Shown: positions 28,757 to 38,021 of the stretch, piece by piece
How positions within the stretch are numbered: the first letter of the stretch is position 1
How the letters are laid out: every line of letters starts with the position of its first letter
Assembly (NCBI RefSeq): GCF_014844035.1
Contig: NZ_CP062159.1
Coordinates: 1,240,001-1,304,000, forward strand
DNA from: Flavobacterium sp. MDT1-60
Lineage (GTDB): Bacteria; Bacteroidota; Bacteroidia; Flavobacteriales; Flavobacteriaceae
Length of the DNA: 64,000 nucleotides
Direction of reading: 5' to 3'
Translations under genes and position numbers: made by a program
Notes under the pieces: model-generated
The model's database searches: none
What the model was told of the DNA's origin: nothing
Seen by the model: the letters and a program-made list of their open reading frames with translations, nothing else

Positions 28757-30157
28757 ATGAATCTGAAAATTAAATATCTATACACCCTTGGTCTAAGCTT
28801 AGTGTTAGCTGCGCAAAGCGGATATTCTCAATCTGCAGAAAAAGGCGCTTTGCCAAAAATTAAAGTTTCAAAAAACCAACATTATTTTGTAACCGAAGAG
28901 GAGAAACCATTTTTCTGGTTAGGCGATACCGGTTGGCTGACATTTGGAAAATTAGACAGAGCAGCAGTAGATAAATATTTTAAAGATCGAAAAGCAAAAG
29001 GTTTTAATGTGGTTCAGGTAATGGTTTTGCATAATATAAATGCTGTTAATGTTTATGGCGATGCGGCCTTAATTAAAGAAGATGTTTCTAAACCATTAAT
29101 CACGGCCGGAAATAATTTTAAAAATCCCCAGGAATACGATTATTGGGATCATGTCGATTATACTTTAGAAGTAGCTCGCAAAAACGGAATCTATTTAGCA
29201 ATGGTACCCGTTTGGGGAACCAATGTTTCAAAAGGTAATAAAGTAAGCATAGAACAAGCTACAGAGTATGCGACGTTTTTATCAAACCGTTATAAAAACA
29301 GAACCAATATAATCTGGTTAAATGGTGGAGACACCCACGGAAATGAATTTAAAGATATCTGGAATGCCATCGGAAATACATTAAAAACAAATAATCCGGA
29401 TAAATTAGTGACTTTTCACCCTTTCGGAAGAACCGATTCTTCTGATGATTATCACACAGAAACCTGGTTAGATTTCAATATGTTTCAATCCGGTCACCGT
29501 CGTTACGATCAGGATACATTGCCGAATTCTTTCAAAGAAGACAATTATAAATTTGTTCAGAGAGATTTAGCTTTAAAACCTACAAAACCAACGCTTGACG
29601 GAGAACCATCTTACGAAGGAATTCCACATGGTTTACACGACACTTTACAACCAAAATGGACAGCAAGTGACGTACGCCGTTATGGATATTGGTCGGTTCT
29701 CTCAGGCGCTGCAGGTTACACTTACGGTCATAACGCTGTAATGCAGATGTTCAGAAAAGGTGATAAACCAGCTTACGGAAATAAAGAATTATGGACTTCA
29801 GCTATTAATGCGGAAGGCGCCGGACAAATGGTTTATATTAAAAAATTGATGTTGAGTTTTCCTTATTTAGAGAGAGTTCCGGATCAATCCTTAATTGGCA
29901 ATCAAGGTGAAAAGTATGATTATTTGGTAGCAACAAGAGGAGAAAAATATGCTTTGATTTATACCTATAACGGTAGAAAAATTAAAGTGAACATGGGAAA
30001 AATTGCGGGAGATAAAGTAGCAGCAAGTTGGTATAATCCAAGAAATGGAAAAGAAATCAAAATTGGATTAATTGAAAATAAAAATACCTGCGAATTTCAG
30101 CCTTCCGGTCAAAAAGCCGATGGAAATGACTGGGTACTTATTTTGAGATCGAATTAA
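28757..30157 (+). CDS. GH140 apiosidase-like enzyme
   Basis: A 466-residue exported TIM-barrel enzyme (signal about 1-24, ending SGYSQ) of the DUF4038/GH140 type. The characterised GH140 member from B. thetaiotaomicron cuts the apiose-galacturonate bond that attaches side chains A and B to the RG-II backbone. Visible features: FFWLGDTGWLTFGKL (about 53-67), IIWLNGGDTHG with Asp192, LDGEPSYEGIPHG with Glu283 (the likely catalytic pair), YGYWSVLSGAAGYTYGHN, and a C-terminal beta-sandwich (about 380-466) of the putative collagen-binding type. It is the strongest RG-II marker in the locus. The gene is flanked on both sides by palindromic repeats. Confidence 0.82.
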   Translation: MNLKIKYLYTLGLSLVLAAQSGYSQSAEKGALPKIKVSKNQHYFVTEEEKPFFWLGDTGWLTFGKLDRAAVDKYFKDRKAKGFNVVQVMVLHNINAVNVYGDAALIKEDVSKPLITAGNNFKNPQEYDYWDHVDYTLEVARKNGIYLAMVPVWGTNVSKGNKVSIEQATEYATFLSNRYKNRTNIIWLNGGDTHGNEFKDIWNAIGNTLKTNNPDKLVTFHPFGRTDSSDDYHTETWLDFNMFQSGHRRYDQDTLPNSFKEDNYKFVQRDLALKPTKPTLDGEPSYEGIPHGLHDTLQPKWTASDVRRYGYWSVLSGAAGYTYGHNAVMQMFRKGDKPAYGNKELWTSAINAEGAGQMVYIKKLMLSFPYLERVPDQSLIGNQGEKYDYLVATRGEKYALIYTYNGRKIKVNMGKIAGDKVAASWYNPRNGKEIKIGLIENKNTCEFQPSGQKADGNDWVLILRSN

Positions 30158-30199
30158 TTTAAAAAGAATAATTTGTGAATTCGTGACATTCACCACAAT

Positions 30200-30372
30200 C
30201 TTGTCATCCTGACGAAGGAAGGATCACATTAGTAACTCGACAACGATTGGCGATAAGGTAATAACCAAAATCTTGTCATTTCGACGAAGGAGAAATCCTC
30301 GCGAGAAGCTCGACAAAGATTGGACTCTCGTTGCGGAGTTACTTGCGAGGATTTCTCCTTCGTCAAAATGAC
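30200..30372. repeat. Long palindromic repeat, GTCATTTCGACGAAGGAG family
   Basis: Arms 30275-30305 and 30342-30372 (GTCATTTCGACGAAGG... / ...CCTTCGTCAAAATGAC) pair over 31 bases with two mismatches. A further partial copy begins at about 30200 (GTCATCCTGACGAAGG). The right arm ends 15 bases before the GH28 start codon. A copy is also at 2491-2567. Confidence 0.8.
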
Positions 30373-30387
30373 CAAAAAACAAAAACT

Positions 30388-31956
30388 ATGAAAAATATAT
30401 TACTTATTCTCTGCTTCATCACAGGTTTTAACACCGCTTTCGCAAACGATGGCTGGTTGAATATCTTAAATGAAGGCGGAAATAACAAAGGAATAAAATG
30501 TACAGAAGCCATTCAGAATGCTATTGAAAAAGCTTCAAAAAATGGAGGCGGAACCATTTTTTTTCCTGCCGGGGAATATTTAACCGGTGCTTTAAAACTA
30601 AAAAGCAACATCACGATTCATTTGGATTCGGGTGCGCTTTTGAAATTTTCAGACAATTTTGATGATTATCTGCCTTATGTTGAAATGCGTTATGAAGGAT
30701 TGGTAATGAAATCTTTCTCCCCATTATTTTATGCCAAAGATGCCGAAAATATCACCATCAAAGGAAGAGGCGTAATCGACGGTCAGGGAAAAGCATGGTG
30801 GAATGAGGTATACCGAATTGAAACTGCCAAAGGCCCAATTCCCGAAACCAAATACCAAAAAATGTGGACCGAGCAAAACAAAGGAATTGTCTATGAGCCT
30901 TACTATAAAAGAACAATTGACAAAAAATTTTTCAGACCTTCTTTCTTTCAGGCTTATGGCTGTAAAAATATTTTGATTGAAGGGGTAACGTTTCAAAACT
31001 CTCCTTTCTGGACGATTAATCCTGAATTTTGTGACAATGTTACGGTTACAGGAGTTTCAATTTTTAATCCACATTCACCAAATACAGACGGAATCAATCC
31101 TTCTTCCTGTACAAACGTTCATATTTCGAATTGCCATATCAGCGTTGGAGATGATTGTATTACAATCAAATCGGGTAGAGATGCAGATGGCCGTAAATAC
31201 GGAAAGGCAACTGAAAATGTAACCATTACCAATTGTACCATGTTAAGCGGTCACGGCGGTGTTGTAATTGGAAGTGAAATGTCGGGTGGAATCAAGAAAG
31301 TCACAATTTCAAATTGTGTTTTTGATGGAACGGATCGTGGAATTCGTATTAAATCAGCCCGCGGTCGTGGCGGAGTTGTAGAAGACATTCGTGTAGATAA
31401 TATTGTCATGAAAAACATCAAAGAAGAAGCCATTATTTTGGACTTGTTCTATGATAAAGATAATGCGGCAGAGCCGGTTACAGAGCGTACACCTACTTTC
31501 AGAAACATTCACATCAGTAATGTAACGGGTGGAAATGTAAATAAAGCGGGATTTGTCCGCGGAATTTCTGAAATGCCAATTCAAAATATTTCTTTCTCGA
31601 ATATTAATATGGATGGCAAAGAAGGTTTCACGGTAATTACAGCAACAGATATTGAATTCCACGATGTAAAAGTAAATGCGTCAGTTGGTTCTTCTTTTAA
31701 AATATCAGATGCTAAAAACCTTATTTTAGACAATGTTGGTTCATCAACTCCAATAAAAGGAGTTCCGGTTATCAAGATTGACAATGCGTCGAATATTATG
31801 ATCAACAATAATTTTCCATTTAATGCGACAGATATTTTCATCGAAGCAGACGGAAAAGAAACAAAAAATATTTTCCTTAAAAATAATGTATTTAATAATG
31901 TAAATACGGTTGTAAAAAAAGGAGCTTCTTTAGATAAAAAAGCGATTGTAGAATAA
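30388..31956 (+). CDS. GH28 polygalacturonase-family enzyme
   Basis: A 522-residue exported parallel beta-helix hydrolase; GH28 enzymes hydrolyse galacturonan or rhamnogalacturonan. The start at 30388 gives signal peptide MKNILLILCFITGFNTAFA. The earlier ATG at 30331 lies inside the palindromic repeat and is rejected. All four family motifs are present: NTDGINPS (Asp234), GDDC (Asp255-Asp256), SGHGG (His289) and RIKSARG (Arg320, Lys322). The fold opens with GGGTIFFPAGEYLTGALKLKSNITIHL-type strands near 50-75. The Asp triad is intact, so an active enzyme is expected; endo or exo action is not evident. Its translation start sits directly behind a 31-bp-arm hairpin. Confidence 0.92.
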   Translation: MKNILLILCFITGFNTAFANDGWLNILNEGGNNKGIKCTEAIQNAIEKASKNGGGTIFFPAGEYLTGALKLKSNITIHLDSGALLKFSDNFDDYLPYVEMRYEGLVMKSFSPLFYAKDAENITIKGRGVIDGQGKAWWNEVYRIETAKGPIPETKYQKMWTEQNKGIVYEPYYKRTIDKKFFRPSFFQAYGCKNILIEGVTFQNSPFWTINPEFCDNVTVTGVSIFNPHSPNTDGINPSSCTNVHISNCHISVGDDCITIKSGRDADGRKYGKATENVTITNCTMLSGHGGVVIGSEMSGGIKKVTISNCVFDGTDRGIRIKSARGRGGVVEDIRVDNIVMKNIKEEAIILDLFYDKDNAAEPVTERTPTFRNIHISNVTGGNVNKAGFVRGISEMPIQNISFSNINMDGKEGFTVITATDIEFHDVKVNASVGSSFKISDAKNLILDNVGSSTPIKGVPVIKIDNASNIMINNNFPFNATDIFIEADGKETKNIFLKNNVFNNVNTVVKKGASLDKKAIVE

Positions 31957-31977
31957 GTTCGACAAAAAATAATATAA

Positions 31978-32023
31978 CACGAATTTACACAAATTTAATT
32001 CGTGGTAATTAGTGAAATTAGTG
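31978..32023. repeat. Short CACGAATT/AATTCGTG palindrome
   Basis: CACGAATTTACACAAATTT faces AATTCGTGGTAATTAGTG in the 81-bp gap before the GH43 gene. It is a degenerate member of the 10-bp-unit CACGAATT repeat family. Confidence 0.55.
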
Positions 32024-32037
32024 TTTAATTAAACAAC

Positions 32038-32958
32038 ATGAAAAAAATATTCATCATAATAATCTGTTTCTTTTTTGCGATAAGTTATTCGCAGAAAAAG
32101 AAAGAAATTTATCTTTTTACGTCGTTTCGAGAACCGGCGACAGAAGGTTTGTACTTGGCTTACAGCGAAGACGGTTATAACTGGAAAGGTCTTGAAGGAT
32201 CTTTTTTAAAACCCGAAATCGGAGCCAGTAAAATCATGCGTGATCCTTCGATTACAAAAGGGGCTGATGGAACCTATCATTTGGTTTGGACGACGGATTG
32301 GAAAGGCGGAAACGGTTTTGGATATGCCAGTTCTAAAGATTTAATTCATTGGTCAAAACAAGAATATATTCCGGTAATGAAAAACGAACCGGAAGTGGTA
32401 AACGTTTGGGCTCCGGAGATTTTTTATGATGATGTCAAAAAAGAATATATCATCATTTGGGCCTCGACTATTCCGTTTAGATTCGAAAAAGGAATAGAAG
32501 AAGAGAAAAACAATCATCGTATGTATTTTGTAACAACAAAAGATTTTAAAAATTTCTCCGATGCGAAATTGTATTATGAACCGGGCTTTAGCGTGATCGA
32601 TTGTGTGATTGTCAAAAAAGCGAAGAAAGATTATGTTTTGGTTTTGAAAGACAATACCAGACCGATGCGAAATATAAAAGTGGCTTTTGGAAAATCTCCT
32701 TTAGGACCTTTCGGAAAAAGTTCAGAACCTTTCACCGCGCATTTATCAGAAGGACCAACGGTGGTAAAAGTCGGTAAAGAATGGCTGATCTATTATGATA
32801 ATTACGGTGAGAAAAACTATAAAGCGTCAAGCACAACGGATTTTGTCCATTTTGAAGATGTATCTTCAAAAATAAGTCTTCCGGAAGGACATAAACACGG
32901 AACGATTACAACAATTTCGTCAGCAGTTTTAAAAGGATTAATTGAAAAGAATAAATAA
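32038..32958 (+). CDS. GH43-family arabinosidase-like enzyme
   Basis: A 306-residue exported five-bladed beta-propeller hydrolase (signal about 1-18, ending SYSQ). The three acidic positions expected of GH43 are visible: Asp69 in MRDPSI (base), the acidic residue in FSVIDCVIV (pKa modulator) and Glu238 in LSEGPTVV (acid). The family motif WAPEIFYD is present with Glu127. GH43 members remove alpha-L-arabinofuranose, xylose or galactose; in a pectin locus an arabinosyl or galactosyl side-chain target is likely. It is a single-domain protein and probably periplasmic. Palindromic repeats lie in the gaps on both sides. Confidence 0.82.
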   Translation: MKKIFIIIICFFFAISYSQKKKEIYLFTSFREPATEGLYLAYSEDGYNWKGLEGSFLKPEIGASKIMRDPSITKGADGTYHLVWTTDWKGGNGFGYASSKDLIHWSKQEYIPVMKNEPEVVNVWAPEIFYDDVKKEYIIIWASTIPFRFEKGIEEEKNNHRMYFVTTKDFKNFSDAKLYYEPGFSVIDCVIVKKAKKDYVLVLKDNTRPMRNIKVAFGKSPLGPFGKSSEPFTAHLSEGPTVVKVGKEWLIYYDNYGEKNYKASSTTDFVHFEDVSSKISLPEGHKHGTITTISSAVLKGLIEKNK

Positions 32959-32962
32959 AAAA

Positions 32963-33028
32963 AATCTGCTTTATCTGCCAAATCTGCGAGAGTAATTTTT
33001 TCACGCAGATTTGGCAGATTGAGCAGAT
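32963..33028. repeat. Palindrome of ATCTGC units at 10-bp spacing
   Basis: ATCTGCTTT-ATCTGCCAA-ATCTGCG (32963-32987) pairs with CGCAGATTTGGCAGATTGAGCAGAT (33004-33028). The arms match over nearly 25 bases with an AGAGTAATTTTTTCA loop. Confidence 0.75.
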
Positions 33029-33046
33029 AAATAGAAATAAATACCC

Positions 33047-34912
33047 ATGATTGTTTTCAAAAACATAAAAACCAACATCATAATTACAGCCACAATTCTA
33101 TTGACTTGTACAGTTGTAAATGCCCAAAACGACACCGTTCGTTATGTTGGTAAAACACTTTCTAATGTAGATTATCATCACGGGCAATTGAGTCCGGCGG
33201 TGGGTGTTCACGCCATGCAGATTATGCGTGCGAGCAGGGAACATCCTGAAAAAGCAGATGGTTTTGGCTGGACGTACAACCACCAGCCGATGATGGCGTA
33301 TTGGAACAATACTTTCTATTTGCATTATTTAAGTGACCCATCAGGAGAACATATTCCGCCGGGGCAGACCTTTATGATGACTTCAAAAGACGGAGTGACG
33401 TGGACAAAACCTCAGGTTCTTTTTCCGATTTACCACGTTCCGGACGGATTTAAAAAAGAAGGTGTTGAAGGCGTGGCTAAAAATTTAGATGCGGTAATGC
33501 ACCAACGTATGGGCTTTTATGTTTCATCAGATAACCGATTGCTTTCGGTGGGTTATTACGGAGTGGCATTAGACAAAAAAGATGATCCGAATGACGGAAA
33601 AGGAATTGGCCGTGTAGTAAGAGAAATTTACAAAGATGGAAGTTATGGTCCGGTTTATTTTATCAGATACAATAAAAACGGAAATCCATTACCAACAGCA
33701 TTTCCATTTTACACCAAAAGCAAAGACAAGAAATTTATCAAAGCTTGCGATGAAATGATGTCTAAACCCTTATTAATGCAACAATGGGTAGAAGAAGCGG
33801 ATAGAGACGATGCTTTAATTCCGTTGAAAAAACAATATAAAGCCTTCAATTATTACCATTTACCAAACGGAAACGTGGTAGGTTTATGGAAATTTGCCCT
33901 GACTTCGATCAGTAAAGACGATGGAAAAACATGGCAGTATACTCCAACAAGAGCACCTGGTTTTGTAAACAGCAATGCTAAAATCTGGGGACAAAAAACG
34001 CCTGATAATCGTTATGCAACAGTTTACAATCCATCAGAATATCGTTGGCCACTGGCAATTTCAACCAGTGATGACGGATTGAATTATAAAGATTTATTAT
34101 TAGTTCACGGCGAAATTACTCCAATGCGTTATGGTGGAAACTACAAATCTGCAGGTCCGCAATACGTTCGCGGAATTCCGGAAACGGACGGAACTCCGCC
34201 TGACGGAAAACTTTGGGTAAGTTACAGCGTAAACAAAGAAGATATTTGGGTAGCATCGATTCCGGTCCCAGTAATCAGCGAAGTGAAAGAAGATGTAAAA
34301 GATGTTTTTAATGCACTTCCAAACGGTGATGAATTGAAATTCTGGAATACCTATGATTTATCATGGGCTTCTACGAAAGTAGAAAAGAAAGCCGATGGCA
34401 CAAAATGGTTAACACTAAGAGATCAGGATTATTTTGATTACTCGCGTGCCGAACGTGTAATTCCGTTTGCACAAAAAATGGATGCAACTTTTACCGTTAA
34501 ACCGGAGCAAAATAATCACGGTTTATTGCAAATTGAATTTCAAAACAAACAAGGTCTTCCGGCTATCCGATTGGTATTCGATTCAGATGGAGAATTAAAA
34601 GCGAAGAATGGTGCCCGTTTTGGCGGACTTACAAAATATGAAGCTGGAAAAGAATATACGATCACAGTTAAATTAGATGTTACTTCCCGTTCGTATACAG
34701 TAAAAGTAAATGACGGAAAAGAAACCAATAAAATATTCTATGCTCCGGTTGATGGTATTTCGCGCATTATGTTCCGCACTGGCGATCAGCGTTACACACC
34801 AAATGCAGATACGGAACCTGACACGCCAGATTTCACTGATTTACCGGATACCGGTAAACTAATTCCGGAAGCGGTGTTTAATATTAAATCATTGGTAACA
34901 AAAAAGAATTAA
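33047..34912 (+). CDS. Secreted beta-propeller enzyme, possibly GH145/PL42-like, with C-terminal beta-sandwich
   Basis: A 621-residue exported protein (signal about 1-26, ending VVNAQ). The N-terminal two thirds look like a seven-bladed propeller: WTYNHQPMMAYWNNTFYLHYLSDPSGEHIPPGQ (about 75-107), MMTSKDGVTWTKP and SISKDDGKTW repeats, and PQYVRGIPETDGTPPDGKLWVSYS. The C-terminal part (about 425-600) looks like a concanavalin-type sandwich. The His-rich first blade recalls, from memory, the GH145/PL42 rhamnosyl-glucuronic acid-cleaving propellers, but I cannot confirm the family and the protein is longer. An exo-sialidase-like annotation is the alternative. A role in side-chain removal is inferred from the operon. 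Confidence 0.5.
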   Translation: MIVFKNIKTNIIITATILLTCTVVNAQNDTVRYVGKTLSNVDYHHGQLSPAVGVHAMQIMRASREHPEKADGFGWTYNHQPMMAYWNNTFYLHYLSDPSGEHIPPGQTFMMTSKDGVTWTKPQVLFPIYHVPDGFKKEGVEGVAKNLDAVMHQRMGFYVSSDNRLLSVGYYGVALDKKDDPNDGKGIGRVVREIYKDGSYGPVYFIRYNKNGNPLPTAFPFYTKSKDKKFIKACDEMMSKPLLMQQWVEEADRDDALIPLKKQYKAFNYYHLPNGNVVGLWKFALTSISKDDGKTWQYTPTRAPGFVNSNAKIWGQKTPDNRYATVYNPSEYRWPLAISTSDDGLNYKDLLLVHGEITPMRYGGNYKSAGPQYVRGIPETDGTPPDGKLWVSYSVNKEDIWVASIPVPVISEVKEDVKDVFNALPNGDELKFWNTYDLSWASTKVEKKADGTKWLTLRDQDYFDYSRAERVIPFAQKMDATFTVKPEQNNHGLLQIEFQNKQGLPAIRLVFDSDGELKAKNGARFGGLTKYEAGKEYTITVKLDVTSRSYTVKVNDGKETNKIFYAPVDGISRIMFRTGDQRYTPNADTEPDTPDFTDLPDTGKLIPEAVFNIKSLVTKKN

Positions 34913-34926
34913 TTTTAAAAGAAATA

Positions 34927-35095
34927 GCCACAAATTACACGAATTTCCACGAATTATTTTTGACAATTAAAAAGCTAGAAATTAGTGAAAATTAGTGTAA
35001 TTCATGGCAAAAGAATAAATCTGAGGGAATATTTTTAATCTGTGGCAAAAATAAAATCTGCAAAATCTGCGTGAAAAATTATCCGCAACAGCAGA
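34927..35095. repeat. Palindromic CACGAATT repeat plus ATCTGC half-repeat
   Basis: GCCACAAATTACACGAATTTC (34927 onward) pairs imperfectly with AAATTAGTGTAATTCATGGC (ending 35008). The rest, to 35095, has AATCTGTGGC and AATCTGCAAAATCTGCGTG, a partial unit of the ATCTGC family. It fills the 196-bp gap before the first GH78 gene. Confidence 0.65.
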
Positions 35096-35108
35096 CATAA
35101 AAACAATA

Positions 35109-37859
35109 ATGAAGAATTTTAAAAACATATTATTTATCTTTTGTCTTCTAACAACTTTCATTTCAAATGGACAAATTGCTGCTGAGCATTTGACTTGTGA
35201 AATGACAGAAAACCCATTAGCCGTTATTGAAAAACAACCAAGATTAAGCTGGCAATTGGTTTCAAAAGAATTTAATGTATCACAAATAGGTTATCAGATT
35301 TTGGTTGCTTCATCGGAAGAAAAACTCAAAAATGACGACGGTAATATCTGGAACAGTGGACGAGTAAATTCCAGTAAAAATTTACAGATTTCGTATGGCG
35401 GAAGTCTTTTAAAAACAGAAACCAAATATTTCTGGAAAGTTAAAGTATGGAATCAAAAAGGCAAAATTTCTAAATGGAGCAAACCTGCTTTTTTTAGAAT
35501 TGCACCAGACGAATCAGACTTAAATCCAACCTGGATTGGCGCGATTACAAAAGCCGATAGTCATTTGCCGGAAGGTAGAAATTTTCACTCTGCGACTTAT
35601 AAAAGAGAGAAAAAAGACGCGATAATCAATGCTTCAGATTCTTTGTCACGCAGAAGTATTATGCTTCGAAAATCATTTAATGTTGCTAAAGAAATTAAAG
35701 AAGCGATAGTTTATATTTCCGGATTAGGACATTATGAATTAACGCTTAATGGAAAGAAAATTGGCAATAGTGAATTTGCTCCTTTATGGACAGATTACGA
35801 CAAAACCGTAAATTACAATACCTACGAGTTATCAGCAGCCGAATTGCAAAAGGGCGAAAATATAATCGGTGTTCTTTTAGGAAACGGAATGTACAATACA
35901 CTTGCAGAAAGATATACCAAGTTTTTTGTGAGTTTTGGTCCGCCAACTTTATTTTTCAAAATGAAAGTGGTTTACAAAGACGGTTCTGAAGAAATCATAA
36001 AATCAGATCAAAGCTGGAAATACAGCAAAAGTCCGATTACCTACAACAGTATTTTTGGAGGGGAAGATTACAATGCCAACTTAGAACAAAAAGGCTGGAA
36101 TTCGAAAGGATTTAATGATTCAAACTGGAAACCAGTTGTCGTTCAGGAAGCACCAAAAGGAGTTTTAAGAGCACAAACAGCGTCACCAATTATGATTCAG
36201 AAACGCTATGATATAAAAGAAGTAAAAGAATTAAAACCCAACTTTTATGTTTTTAACATGGGGCAAAATCTTTCGGGATTTCCAACCATACAGGTAAAAG
36301 GAAAAAAAGGGCAAACGATTCGCGTTTGGGTTGGTGAAGGTTTGAATGATGACGGAACAATTGGTCAGGGAAGATCTGGAAAACCTTATTATTACGACTA
36401 TACTTTAAAAGGGGATGGCGTTGAAGAATGGCAGCCAAAATTCAGTTATTACGGATTTCAATATGTTCAGATAGAGAATATTAATTACAAAGAAACTAAA
36501 GATAAAAACGTACCGACGCTGGTAGATTTAAAATCGAATTTCATTTATAATTCGGCTGGAGAAGCAGGAACTTTTGAATCATCCAATACCATTTTCAATA
36601 AAGCGCATGAACTGATTAATAACTCCATAAAAAGTAATTTTCAGAGTGTTTTTACCGATTGTCCGCAACGCGAAAAATTGGGTTGGCTGGAAGAAATTCA
36701 TTTAAACGGCCCGGGATTAATGTTCAACTATAATCTGGAAAGTTATATTCCGGCGATAATGCAAAACATAGCAGACGGCCAGAGAGAAAACGGTTTAATT
36801 CCGACCATAGTTCCTGAATATGTGGTTTTTGGAGGCGATTTTACCGATTCGCCAGAGTGGGGTGTAACAGGGGTAATTCTGCCTTGGATGTATTATGAAT
36901 ATTATGGTGATGCTTCTTTGTTAGAGAAATATTATCCGGTAATGAAAAAGTACGTAGATTATTTAGGAACAAAAGCCACCAATCATATTTTGTCGTATGG
37001 TTTGGGAGATTGGTACGATTACGGAACACACGCTGCAGGATATTCTAAAAATAGTCCGATTGCACTTTCAGCGACTTCACATTATTTTTATGGAGCAAGT
37101 TTGGTGGCAAAAGCAGCTAAATTTTTGAACAAAACAGAAGATATTTCAAAATATGAAACTTTAACTGCTGATATAAAAAATGCTTTCAACGCAGCATTCT
37201 TCAATCCGGAAACCAGACAATATGGTACAAACAGCCAGTTTAGTAATGCAGTTCCAATTTATATGGATATTGTAGAACCGCAATACAAAGCGGCTGTAAT
37301 GCAAAATTTACTGGCAGATATAAAAGCAAAAGGCGACAGATTAACGACTGGCGATGTTGGAAATCGTTATTTGTTTCAGGCATTGGCTCAAAATGGTGAG
37401 AACGAAATGATGTACAAAATGAACAATCATTACGATGCACCGGGTTATGGTTTTCAGATTAAATTTGGATTGACGACTTTAACCGAACAATGGGATCCGC
37501 GAAAAGGAAATTCTTGGAACCATTTTATGATGGGACAAATTGAAGAATGGCTCTATCAAAGTTTAGCGGGAATTGTTCCGGATGATAAAAAGCCGGGTTT
37601 CAAACATTTCTTTATTCAGCCGGAAGTGGTAGGCGATATGACTTTTGTTAAAGCAACTTACAAATCTATTTATGGAAATATTGCTTCTGCATGGGAGAAA
37701 AAAGATGGCAAATTAATTTTGAAAGTGGAGATTCCTGTGAATACTTCAGCAACAATAAAATTGCCTGTTCAGAAAAATACTGAAATAAAAATAAACGGGA
37801 AAATAGCTAAAAATTTAGAATTAGGTTCCGGAAAATATACAATTGAATGTAAAATATAG
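35109..37859 (+). CDS. GH78 alpha-L-rhamnosidase (first copy)
   Basis: A 916-residue exported rhamnosidase (signal about 1-21, ending SNGQ). Architecture: an N-terminal fibronectin-like domain (AEHLTCEMTENPLAVIEKQPRLSW, about 25-135), a Bac_rhamnosid_N-type sandwich with ELTLNGKKIGNSEFAPLWTDYDKTVNY (about 210-240), a further beta domain, then the (alpha/alpha)6 barrel beginning near TFESSNTIFNKAHELI. The catalytic region has FTDCPQREKLGWLEEIHL (about 515-532) and, later, YGLGDWYDYGTHA and TTLTEQWDPRKGNSWNH. It ends in a C-terminal beta domain. It hydrolyses terminal alpha-L-rhamnose from pectic chains. The second GH78 (44160) is the same length but differs at the motif after DCPQR, so the two probably have different specificities. 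Confidence 0.88.
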   Translation: MKNFKNILFIFCLLTTFISNGQIAAEHLTCEMTENPLAVIEKQPRLSWQLVSKEFNVSQIGYQILVASSEEKLKNDDGNIWNSGRVNSSKNLQISYGGSLLKTETKYFWKVKVWNQKGKISKWSKPAFFRIAPDESDLNPTWIGAITKADSHLPEGRNFHSATYKREKKDAIINASDSLSRRSIMLRKSFNVAKEIKEAIVYISGLGHYELTLNGKKIGNSEFAPLWTDYDKTVNYNTYELSAAELQKGENIIGVLLGNGMYNTLAERYTKFFVSFGPPTLFFKMKVVYKDGSEEIIKSDQSWKYSKSPITYNSIFGGEDYNANLEQKGWNSKGFNDSNWKPVVVQEAPKGVLRAQTASPIMIQKRYDIKEVKELKPNFYVFNMGQNLSGFPTIQVKGKKGQTIRVWVGEGLNDDGTIGQGRSGKPYYYDYTLKGDGVEEWQPKFSYYGFQYVQIENINYKETKDKNVPTLVDLKSNFIYNSAGEAGTFESSNTIFNKAHELINNSIKSNFQSVFTDCPQREKLGWLEEIHLNGPGLMFNYNLESYIPAIMQNIADGQRENGLIPTIVPEYVVFGGDFTDSPEWGVTGVILPWMYYEYYGDASLLEKYYPVMKKYVDYLGTKATNHILSYGLGDWYDYGTHAAGYSKNSPIALSATSHYFYGASLVAKAAKFLNKTEDISKYETLTADIKNAFNAAFFNPETRQYGTNSQFSNAVPIYMDIVEPQYKAAVMQNLLADIKAKGDRLTTGDVGNRYLFQALAQNGENEMMYKMNNHYDAPGYGFQIKFGLTTLTEQWDPRKGNSWNHFMMGQIEEWLYQSLAGIVPDDKKPGFKHFFIQPEVVGDMTFVKATYKSIYGNIASAWEKKDGKLILKVEIPVNTSATIKLPVQKNTEIKINGKIAKNLELGSGKYTIECKI

Positions 37860-37993
37860 AACGCAGATGACACGGATTTACTTCGTAAAAACGCAGATTT
37901 AAACGGATTTTTTCGATTTTTTTTTACATTAAAATAAAAAAATCCGCGTTCAATCCGCGTCTTCGCTTTAGCGAATCTGTGTCATCAGCGTTC
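37859..37993. repeat. Palindromic CGGAT/CAGAT repeat
   Basis: GAACGCAGATGACACGGATT, beginning at the last base of the GH78 stop codon, faces AATCTGTGTCATCAGCGTTC ending at 37993. An inner pair ACGCAGATTTAAACGGATT / AATCCGCGTTCAATCCGCG is present, as is a small CTTCGCTTTAGCG element. It fills most of the 162-bp gap. Confidence 0.7.
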
Positions 37994-38021
37994 AATTTCA
38001 TACCAATTAATAAAAAATAAA

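Noticed and set aside
33047..34912. True sialidase
   Set aside because: Only loose propeller repeats were seen and no sialic-acid genes are nearby; the context is pectin degradation.
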